Shown here: one piece after another, positions 9,573-20,000 of the stretch | Numbering within the stretch: the stretch's first letter is position 1 | Layout: each line of letters opens with the position of its first letter | NCBI RefSeq assembly: GCF_001005295.1 | Contig: NZ_LBMK01000001.1 | Location: forward strand, 4,649 to 68,648 | Direction of reading: 5' to 3' | Source: Streptomyces yangpuensis | GTDB taxonomy: Bacteria > Actinomycetota > Actinomycetes > Streptomycetales > Streptomycetaceae | Length of the DNA: 64,000 bases | Notes under the pieces: model-generated | The model's input: the letters and a program-made list of their open reading frames with translations, nothing else | What the model was told of the DNA's origin: nothing | Databases searched by the model: none | Position numbers and translations under genes: made by a program

Positions 9573-10754
9573 TCAGGTGCCCAGCACCGCCAGTTCGGCC
9601 GTCACCGCCGCCGCCTCGGCGGCGGTCTGGGCGCGCTCCACGCGGACCGCGTCGCAGCCGACCCATTCCGCCGCCTCCCGCAGGGCCCGCGCCATCGGGG
9701 CCGCGTCCGCGGGAGAGGTCAGGGAGAGCTGCCGGGCGACCAGCGTGCGGCCCTCACGGGCCGGGTCGACGCGGCCCCGGAGCCGCCCGCCCGCCAGCAG
9801 AGGCATCGCGAAGTACCCGTGTATCCGCTTCGGCTTGGGGACGTACGCCTCCAGGCGGTGGGTGAAGCCGAAGATCCGCTCCGTGCGGGGACGGTCCCAC
9901 ACCAGAGAGTCGAAAGGGGACAGCAGCGTCGTGCGGTGGCGGCCCCGGGGAGCAGTCGCGAGGGCCGCCGGGTCCGCCCACGCGGGCTTGGACCAGCCCT
10001 CCACCTCCACCGGCACCAGTCCCGAGTCCTCGACCACCGTGTCGAACTGCTCCCCCTTGAGCCGGTGGTAGTCCGCGATGTCGGCGCGGGTGCCGACGCC
10101 GAGGGAGCGGCCGGCCAGGGCGACCAGGCGGCGCAGGCACTCGCGGTCGTCCAGGTCGTCGTGGAGCAGGGCGTCGGGCACGGCCCGCTCGGGGAGGTCG
10201 TAGACCCGCTTCCAGCCGCGGCGCTCGCTGCACACCACCTCGCCGGTGTCGAGGAGCCACTCCACGGCGATCTTGGTCTCGGACCATTCGAACCACTCGC
10301 CGCCGTTCTTGGCGCCGCCCAGCTCGGTGGAGGTCAGCGGGCCGTCCGTCCTCAGGCGGTCCAGGACCGCCCGCGTCGAGTGCTGCTTGTCCTGCAGGAT
10401 GTGCCAGCGGTGGCCCCGCTTCCGGTTGGCCCGGCGGCGGAAGGCGAAATGCGGCCATTCCTCGATGGGCAGGATGCAGGCCGCGTGCGACCAGTACTCA
10501 AAGGCGTGCCGCTCGGTCCAGTAGGCCTTCTCCACGCTGTCCCGGCCGACCGCGCCGAGCCGGGCGTACGGGATCAGCTCGTGCGAGCGGGCCAGCACCG
10601 AGATGGTGTCGAGCTGGACGGCGCCCAGGCGGCGCAGGACCCCGCGGACCCCGCCGCGCCGGTCGGGGGCCCCGAGGAAGCCCTGCGCGCGCAGGGCGAT
10701 CCGGCGGGCCTCGTCGGCGGACAGGGACACGGTCGGCGGCGGCAGGCTCGTCAT
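9573..10754 (-). CDS. YcaQ/AlkZ-family winged-helix DNA glycosylase
   Basis: A 393-residue member of the HTH_42/YcaQ family. Members characterised as AlkZ/AlkX remove alkylated bases and unhook interstrand crosslinks. The catalytic Q-x-D motif of the YcaQ (AlkX) subtype is visible as Gln47-Leu-Asp49 in GAVQLDTISV. Further family blocks include ERHAFEYWSHAACILP and a conserved FDSLVWDR segment. The start was set at the ATG at 10754 rather than an in-frame GTG ten codons earlier. There is no linked resistance or biosynthetic gene, which fits a housekeeping repair role. Confidence 0.82.
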   Translation of the reverse strand: MTSLPPPTVSLSADEARRIALRAQGFLGAPDRRGGVRGVLRRLGAVQLDTISVLARSHELIPYARLGAVGRDSVEKAYWTERHAFEYWSHAACILPIEEWPHFAFRRRANRKRGHRWHILQDKQHSTRAVLDRLRTDGPLTSTELGGAKNGGEWFEWSETKIAVEWLLDTGEVVCSERRGWKRVYDLPERAVPDALLHDDLDDRECLRRLVALAGRSLGVGTRADIADYHRLKGEQFDTVVEDSGLVPVEVEGWSKPAWADPAALATAPRGRHRTTLLSPFDSLVWDRPRTERIFGFTHRLEAYVPKPKRIHGYFAMPLLAGGRLRGRVDPAREGRTLVARQLSLTSPADAAPMARALREAAEWVGCDAVRVERAQTAAEAAAVTAELAVLGT

Positions 10755-10802
10755 GCGCCGAAGCGTAGGCCGTGCCACTGACAACGGGGCCGGACCGGGG
10801 CG

Positions 10803-11378
10803 TCAGGGCGTGGGCGACGGCAGGTACGGCAGCTGCGAAGGCAGGCCGAGGTCGGAGGGGAGCAGGGCGCCGACCCGGCAGTCGCGCAGGGTGCCGCGGT
10901 GGGAGATCGCGGCGCGCAGGATCCCCTCCATCCGGAAGCCGGCCTTCTCCGCGACGGCCCGGGAGGCGCCGTTGCCGAGGTCGGCCCGCCACTCCAGGCG
11001 TCCGGCGCCGAGCTCGGTGAAGGCCCAGCGGGCGGCGGCGCCGACCGCCTCGGTCACGTAGCCCCGGCCCCGGTGCTCCTTCACCGCCCAGAAGCCGATC
11101 TCGAACACGGCCTCGCCGCGCGGGTGCACGCCCAGGGCCGCCACCAGCGGGCCCCCGGCCCCGAGCCGGACCGCGAAGCTGTACGCGCTGTCCTCGCGCC
11201 AGCCGGTCGGCACGGTCTCGTTCACCCAGGTGTCCGCGTGCGCGTGCCCGTAGGGGGAGGGGACCTCGTTCCAGCGCTGGATCTCGGGGTCCTGGCAGGC
11301 GGCGTACACCTCGGGGGCGTCCTCGGCGGCGAAAGGCCTGAGCACGAGGCGTCCGGTGGTCAGTGTGGTGGGCTCCAT
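10803..11378 (-). CDS. GNAT-family N-acetyltransferase (RimJ/RimL-like)
   Basis: A 191-residue acetyltransferase opening with LTTGRLVLRPFAAED, typical of the RimJ/RimL-type group. The acetyl-CoA loop is EHRGRGYVTEAVGAA, and a late NGASRAVAEKAGF block is also typical. The substrate cannot be told from sequence and could be a protein N-terminus or a small amine. The start at 11378 was chosen for domain fit. It lies divergently upstream of secA and ends 48 nt before the AlkX-like gene start. Confidence 0.8.
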   Translation of the reverse strand: MEPTTLTTGRLVLRPFAAEDAPEVYAACQDPEIQRWNEVPSPYGHAHADTWVNETVPTGWREDSAYSFAVRLGAGGPLVAALGVHPRGEAVFEIGFWAVKEHRGRGYVTEAVGAAARWAFTELGAGRLEWRADLGNGASRAVAEKAGFRMEGILRAAISHRGTLRDCRVGALLPSDLGLPSQLPYLPSPTP

Positions 11379-11618
11379 GCGCGGATTCTGCTGCCGTCGC
11401 GGCACCGGGGGCGAACACTTTTCGGGAATCCCTCCGGGTGATGCGGCACCTTCGGTGTCCCCCGTACGTTCTCAATCCGGGCACCCGTGCCCTCATGGGA
11501 ACGGCGGACCTCCCGACGCGACCGCGTCCTCGCTTACGATGGCCGTTGCGGTGGGGCCCACCTGCCGTGCCCGTGTACGTACAGTGCCCAGGCCCGACCG
11601 GCAAGGAGACAAACCTCG

Positions 11619-14414
<2,796 letters not shown>

Positions 14415-14443
14415 CCTTGCCGCTCCGCGGGGGCGCAGTTCGT

Positions 14444-14486
14444 CGGCCGGGGCCGGGCACCGTTGAGTGTCCGGCCCCGGCCGTTT
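14444..14486 (+). terminator. Terminator after secA
   Basis: A long inverted repeat with arms of about 17 bases (CGGCCGGGGCCGG paired with CCGGCCCCGGCCG, extended by CAC/GTG) and a 6-base loop, followed by TTT. Confidence 0.85.
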
Positions 14487-14511
14487 CGCTCCCGCGGTGG
14501 TGGCGGGTGTG

Positions 14512-14541
14512 GTGCCGGTGCCGGTGCCGGTGCCGGTGCCG
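14512..14541. repeat. Five tandem GTGCCG units
   Basis: Five perfect head-to-tail copies of GTGCCG in the 380-nt noncoding stretch between secA and the convergent Rv3235-family gene. Probably a replication-slippage repeat, with no function seen. Confidence 0.8.
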
Positions 14542-14590
14542 TGCGTTGGCGGGTGCGGCGCCGTTGCGGGGGCGCTGCCCCCGGGCCCCC

Positions 14591-14666
14591 GCGCCTCAAA
14601 CGCCGGCGAGGCTGAAATGAGCGGGGCTCCGCCCCGGACCCCGCGCCTCAAACGCCGGCGAGGCTG
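14591..14666. repeat. Two copies of a dispersed GC-rich intergenic repeat
   Basis: Identical 24-base copies with core CTCAAACGCCGGCGAGGCTG lie at 14591-14614 and 14643-14666. A GGGGCTCCGCCCC hairpin separates them. Related copies appear at 22161, 22188, 37561 and (inverted) 53046. All lie at gene 3' ends. The rest of 14415-14796 holds only GC-rich filler and the secA terminator. Confidence 0.85.
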
Positions 14667-14796
14667 GGATGGTGCGGCGCGGCTGGGGTGGTGCGTGACG
14701 GGGCTGGGGTGGTGCGGTGGGGCCGGGGAGGGCTGCCGGGGCTGGATGGGTGGGGCGCCGGCCCTGGGGCCCGGGGCCTCAAGCGGCGGTGGGCCG

Positions 14797-15252
14797 CTAC
14801 GGGAGGGGGCCCTGGATTTCGATGGCTGCGCAGCGCCAGCGGAGGTCCGGGCCTTGTTCCAGGCGGAAGGCCATGGCCGTCACGCGGTCGCCGGTGGTGA
14901 TGCGGGCGAAGGCCTCGATGACGCCGGGGCCGGGGATGAAGCGGCCGCAGCGGCGGACGACCGGGCGCAGACGTTCGCGCAGGGGGTCGGCCGGGGCCAG
15001 GGTGACCAGCTGCTGGTAGGCGGGGCCGACGGTGTGGCCCAGAAGCGAGTGGACCGGGCGCATGCCGCTGATCACCGCCAGCAGGCGTTCGGCGAACCAG
15101 TGGTGCGGGCCGACGTGCGGCGGGCGCGCCGGGCCCGAGCCAGGTGCCGGGCGGCGCTGGTCGCGCCGGCCGGCGGGGCGGGTCCCGGAGCGGCCCGCGG
15201 GGCGGCGGCGGCCGCCGTTGCTGCCGATCGTGCCGCGCGTCGTGGTGTCCAT
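14797..15252 (-). CDS. Rv3235-family protein
   Basis: A 151-residue protein with a basic, Arg/Pro-rich N-terminal third and a folded part from about residue 55 (HHWFAERLLAVISGMRPVHSL and on to the end). This is the pattern of small actinobacterial Rv3235-family proteins encoded just downstream of secA. No catalytic motif is visible and the function is unknown. The start at 15252 (ATG) was preferred to a 57-residue upstream extension of low-complexity sequence. Convergent with secA. Confidence 0.7.
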   Translation of the reverse strand: MDTTTRGTIGSNGGRRRPAGRSGTRPAGRRDQRRPAPGSGPARPPHVGPHHWFAERLLAVISGMRPVHSLLGHTVGPAYQQLVTLAPADPLRERLRPVVRRCGRFIPGPGVIEAFARITTGDRVTAMAFRLEQGPDLRWRCAAIEIQGPLP

Positions 15253-15565
15253 CGCGATCTGCCCCCGAACAGGCCGGGCCCGGAGCGGTACCGGGCGGTA
15301 ACTTGATGGGGATCTTCTACGGTCGGCGAACACGCTCCGCAACCGGCGGCCGGCCCCGGCCCGCGCCGGGCCGGGTTCACCTATCCGAGTGCGCACCCCG
15401 CTGCCACCGGGGCGGTACGGCACGGCGCCGGGGCCGCCGGTGGACGGGCCTCCCGCGGGCCGCGGCAGCCCGATGGGGTACGGCGGCCGTCACCCTGCCG
15501 CACCCCGGCCGGCCACCTCCGAGTCGTATCCTGGGTTGGTTTCCGACTACCGAAAGCAGCCGGCC
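15253..15565. other. Divergent promoter region
   Basis: A 313-nt gap between divergent genes. A TATCCT hexamer at about 15527 could be the -10 element for the plus-strand gene. Nothing else recognisable, and no conserved RNA structure seen. Confidence 0.4.
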
Positions 15566-16066
15566 ATGCGCGTGTACGTCCCCCTGACCCTCCCTGGGCT
15601 CGCCGAGGTGCACAAGGCGGGTGAGCTGGGCCCCGCCCCGCTGCGGGCGTACGCCGTCACCCCCGGCCTGCGCGAGTGGTACGTCTCGGACGACATCGAG
15701 GAGCTGGAGTACGCGGCCCTGGGCCGGGCCGCGGCCGCCTCGCTGCGGCTGCTCGCCGCCGACCCCGGCGCACCCCGCCGCCGCGTCGTCGTCGCCCTCG
15801 ACGTCGACGACAAGGCCGCCACCGCCACCCCCGGCGTCGACGAGGCCACCCTCGGCCAGGTGAGCCTCGCCGCCCCCGTACGGCTCACCGTGGCCGCCGC
15901 CGTGCACGTGGACGCCGCCGACGCCGACGAGGACGTAGCCGCCGCCGCGCTGGCCCTGCCCGCCGCCGACGGCGGGGACGAGGACGCGCGGTTCACCGTC
16001 GACGGGGCCGAGGACCACGAGCTGCTCTGGTTCGGCGTCCAGGAGATCCCGGGGCTGCTGAAATGA
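15566..16066 (+). CDS. DUF6912-type hypothetical protein
   Basis: A 166-residue, acidic, alanine-rich protein starting MRVYVPLTLPGL. It has a mid-protein hydrophobic strand pattern (RRRVVVALDVDDK) and a C-terminal ELLWFGVQEIPGLL. I recognise it as a conserved actinobacterial protein of unknown function found beside this HAD gene, but I see no catalytic motif. Its stop codon overlaps the ATG of the HAD hydrolase (ATGA), so the two are translationally coupled. Confidence 0.7.
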   Translation: MRVYVPLTLPGLAEVHKAGELGPAPLRAYAVTPGLREWYVSDDIEELEYAALGRAAAASLRLLAADPGAPRRRVVVALDVDDKAATATPGVDEATLGQVSLAAPVRLTVAAAVHVDAADADEDVAAAALALPAADGGDEDARFTVDGAEDHELLWFGVQEIPGLLK

Positions 16067-16728
16067 CGCACGCGAACCACCTCGTCTGGGACTGGAACGG
16101 CACCCTGCTCCACGACATCGACGCCGTCATCACCGCCACCAACGCCTCCTTCGCCGAGCTCGGCTTCGCGCCGATCACCCTGGAGACGTACCGCGAGCTG
16201 TACGTCGTACCGGTGCCGAAGTTCTACGAGCGCCTCATGGGGCGGCTGCCCACCGAGGAGGAGTGGCTCGTCATGGACGAGACCTTCCACCGCCACTACT
16301 GGGCCGCGGCGGCGGATTCCGGCCTCGCCGAGGGCGCCCGGGAACTGCTCCGCGACTGGCAACGCGACGGGCTCACCCAGTCCCTGCTGTCCCTCGCGCC
16401 CCATGACCGGCTCGTACCGCTGGTGCGGTCCCACGGCATCGACGGCCACTTCCTGCGCGTCGACGGGCGGACCGGCCCCTCCCACACCTCCAAGGCGGAA
16501 CATCTCGTACGCCACCTGCAGGCCCTGGACACGACGGGGGTGACCGCCGGCCGTACGGTCCTCATCGGGGACGCCGTGGACGACGCGCTCGCCGCCGCAC
16601 ACGTCGGCGCCCGCGCTGTGCTCTACACGGGCGGTTCGCACAGCCGCCGCAGTCTGGAATCAGCCGGAGTGCCGGTCGTGGACAACCTGGCGGAAGCCGT
16701 TCTGACAGCTCGCGAGCTGGCCGAATAG
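16063..16728 (+). CDS. HAD-family hydrolase (phosphoglycolate phosphatase-like)
   Basis: A 221-residue HAD phosphatase. Motif I is D10-W-N12-G-T, with the usual second Asp replaced by Asn. Motif II lies in SLLSLAPH, the motif III Lys precedes the HL(V/R)RHL region, and motif IV is VLIGDAVDDALAA. A helical cap lies between about 20 and 95. D10 is the expected nucleophile. The Asn in place of the acid/base Asp suggests altered activity or a subgroup variant. The start overlaps the upstream stop. A hairpin follows the gene directly. Confidence 0.82.
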   Translation: MTHANHLVWDWNGTLLHDIDAVITATNASFAELGFAPITLETYRELYVVPVPKFYERLMGRLPTEEEWLVMDETFHRHYWAAAADSGLAEGARELLRDWQRDGLTQSLLSLAPHDRLVPLVRSHGIDGHFLRVDGRTGPSHTSKAEHLVRHLQALDTTGVTAGRTVLIGDAVDDALAAAHVGARAVLYTGGSHSRRSLESAGVPVVDNLAEAVLTARELAE

Positions 16729-16769
16729 CGACTGGACAGGCCGCTGCACGGACGGCCTGCCACGTCGCT
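16728..16769 (+). terminator. Hairpin after HAD hydrolase gene
   Basis: Nested inverted repeat: outer arms AGCGAC/GTCGCT and inner arms CAGGCCG/CGGCCTG around a 9-base loop. It begins on the last base of the stop codon. No U-tract. Confidence 0.55.
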
Positions 16770-16816
16770 GGCCAGAGTGTCAAAGTTCTACCCCAAGATT
16801 TGTACAGATGCAGCGA

Positions 16817-16847
16817 ATGACGACCTGGGGGTAGGTCGGGATAGCCT
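16817..16847 (+). promoter_or_regulatory. Possible promoter of the glutamate dehydrogenase gene
   Basis: ATGACG (16817-16822) and TAGCCT (16842-16847) are spaced 19 nt apart, acceptable for a Streptomyces housekeeping promoter. An inverted repeat GACCT-N6-AGGTC (16822-16837) lies between the two elements and could bind a regulator. If used, the mRNA would have a 5' leader of about 240 nt. The rest of the 367-nt gap 16729-17095 holds the upstream hairpin and no gene. Confidence 0.4.
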
Positions 16848-17095
16848 TGTACCCGTGATCAGCGCGATATCCATCGGGGGCACTGGAGCCTCCGGCCTGC
16901 GCCCGGCGTACGACAGTGCCCGGGCCATCGCTGATCCCCGCCACCGGGACCGCCGGCCGATCTTGGCTCATTCCCTCCCGGTCGGCTCTCTCGACGGCAT
17001 AGCGTCGATTCGGAACGGGCACCCCGCCTCGAGGCGCTATGTCATTCCTTCCTTCACCTACGTCACGCAATGGCGCGCGACAGGAGCCAGAGGAC

Positions 17096-20000
17096 ATGCA
17101 GACCAAGCTGGACGAAGCAAAGGCCGAGCTGCTCGCACGGGCGGCCCGGGTAGCTGAGCACAGCCCGGCCGGGGGGCTACTTCCGACTGGGTCCGAGCAG
17201 GGAGAGCGGCCGGACCAGGACACCGTCCTCTCCTACCTCCAGCGCTACTACCTGCACACGGCGCCCGAGGACCTCACGGACCGGGACCCGGTCGATGTAT
17301 TCGGAGCCGCGCTCTCGCACTACCGGCTGGCCGAGAACCGGCCGCAGGGCACCGCGAACGTGCGCGTGCACACCCCGACGGTGGAGGAGAACGGCTGGAC
17401 CTCCAGCCACTCCGTCGTCGAGGTCGTCACCGACGACATGCCCTTCCTCGTGGACTCCGTGACCAACGAGCTGTCCCGCCAGGGCCGCGGCATCCACGTC
17501 GTGATCCACCCGCAGGTCGTCGTCCGCCGTGACATCACCGGCAAGCTGATCGAGATCCTCGGCCCCGACTGCGACGCGCACGGTCCCCGCACCGCGCGCC
17601 CCCACGACTCCCTCGTCGAGTCCTGGATCCACGTCGAGATCGACCGCGAGACCGACCGCGCCGACCTCAAGCAGATCACCGTCGACCTGCAGCGCGTCCT
17701 GTCCGATGTCCGCGAGTCCGTCGAGGACTGGGAGAAGATGCGCGAGGCCGCGCTGCGCATCGCCGACGGCCTGCCCGACGAGCCCACCGCCCCCGACCTG
17801 CGCGAGTACGAGCTCGAAGAGGCCCGTGAGCTGCTGCGCTGGCTCGCCGACGACCACTTCACCTTCCTCGGCTACCGCGAGTACAACCTCGTCGACGGTG
17901 ACGCCCTGGCTGCCGTGCCCGGCACCGGCCTCGGCATCCTGCGCTCCGACCCGCACCACAGCGGCAAGGAGGACGGCCACCCCGTCTCGCCGTCCTTCAA
18001 CCGGCTGCCCGCCGACGCCCGCGCCAAGGCCCGCGAGCACCGCCTGCTGGTGCTGACCAAGGCCAACAGCCGTTCCACCGTGCACCGCCCCTCGTACCTC
18101 GACTACGTGGGCGTGAAGAAGTTCGACGCCGACGGCAACGTCGTCGGCGAGCGCCGCTTCCTCGGTCTGTTCTCCTCCGCCGCGTACACCGAGTCCGTGC
18201 GCCGCGTGCCGGTCATCCGCCGCAAGGTCGCCGAGGTCCTGGAGCGGGCCGGCTTCTCGCCGTCCAGCCACGACGGCCGCGACCTGACGCAGATCCTGGA
18301 GACCTACCCGCGCGACGAGCTGTTCCAGACCCCGGTCGACCAGCTCCAGTCCATCGTCACCTCGGTCCTCTACCTGCAAGAGCGCCGCCGGCTGCGGCTG
18401 TACCTGCGCCAGGACGAGTACGGGCGCTACTACTCGGCGCTGGTCTACCTGCCCCGCGACCGCTTCACCACCGGTGTGCGGCTGCGCCTGATGGACATCC
18501 TGCGCGAGGAGCTCGGCGGCATCAGCGTCGACTTCACCGCCTGGAACACCGAGTCGATCCTCTCCCGCATCCACTTCGTCGTGCGCGTCCCGCAGGGCAC
18601 CGAGCTGCCCATGCTGACCGACGGCGACGTCGAGCGCATCGAGGGCCGCCTCGTCGAGGCCGCCCGCTCCTGGGCCGACGGCTTCGACCAGGCCCTCAAC
18701 GCCGAGCTCGGCGAGGAGCGCGCCGCGGAGCTGCTGCGCCGCTACGGCAACGCCTTCTCCGAGGGCTACAAGGCCGACCACTCGCCGCGTGCCGCCGTCG
18801 CCGACCTGGTGCACCTGGAGAAGCTGCGCGGCAGCGACAAGAACTTCGCGCTGTCGCTGTACGAGCCCGTCGGCGCGGGCCCCGGCGAACGCCGCTTCAA
18901 GATCTACCGCGCCGGTGAGCAGGTCTCCCTGTCCGCCGTCCTGCCCGTCCTCCAGCGCCTCGGCGTCGAGGTCACCGACGAGCGCCCGTACGAGCTGCGC
19001 TGCGCCGACCGCACGAACGCGTGGATCTACGACTTCGGTCTGCGGCTCTCGGCGGGCGACCTCGGCGACGACGCCCGCGAGCGGTTCCAGGACGCCTTCG
19101 CGGCCGTCTGGAACGGCCAGGCCGAGAACGACAACTTCAACACCCTCGTGCTGAGTGCCGGTCTGACCTGGCGTCAGGCCGTCGTCCTGCGCGCGTACGC
19201 CAAGTACATGCGCCAGGCCGGCTCCACCTTCAGCCAGGACTACATGGAGGACACCCTCCGCAACAACGTCCACACCACTCGGCTGCTGGTCTCGCTCTTC
19301 GAGGCCCGGATGTCGCCCGTCCGCCAGGCCGCCGGCAGCGAGCTCGTGGACGCGATGCTGGAGGAGCTGGACGGGGCCCTGGACCAGGTCGCCTCGCTCG
19401 ACGAGGACCGCATCCTGCGGGCCTTCCTCACCCTCATCAAGGCCACCCTGCGCACGAACTTCTTCCAGCTCGACTCCCAGGGCGAGCAGCACGCCTACGT
19501 GTCGATGAAGTTCGACCCGCAGGCCATCCCGGACCTGCCGGCCCCGCGCCCGGCCTTCGAGATCTGGGTGTACTCCCCGCGCGTCGAGGGCGTCCACCTG
19601 CGCTTCGGCAAGGTCGCCCGAGGCGGCCTGCGCTGGTCCGACCGCCGCGAGGACTTCCGTACGGAGATCCTCGGCCTGGTCAAGGCGCAGATGGTCAAGA
19701 ACACCGTCATCGTGCCGGTCGGCGCCAAGGGCGGCTTCGTCGCCAAGAACCTCCCCGACCCGTCGGTGGACCGCGACGCCTGGCTCGCCGAGGGCATCGC
19801 CTCGTACAAGATCTTCATCTCGGCGCTGCTCGACATCACCGACAACATGGTCGCCGGCGAGGTCGTGCCGCCGCGCAGCGTGGTCCGTCACGACGAGGAC
19901 GACACCTACCTCGTCGTCGCCGCCGACAAGGGCACCGCGACCTTCTCCGACATCGCCAACGGCGTGGCGGAGGCCTACGGCTTCTGGCTCGGCGACGCCT

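Noticed and set aside
14467..15306. A 279-codon frame in and beyond the secA 3' region
   Set aside because: It runs through the terminator, tandem repeats and dispersed repeats and has no recognisable domain.
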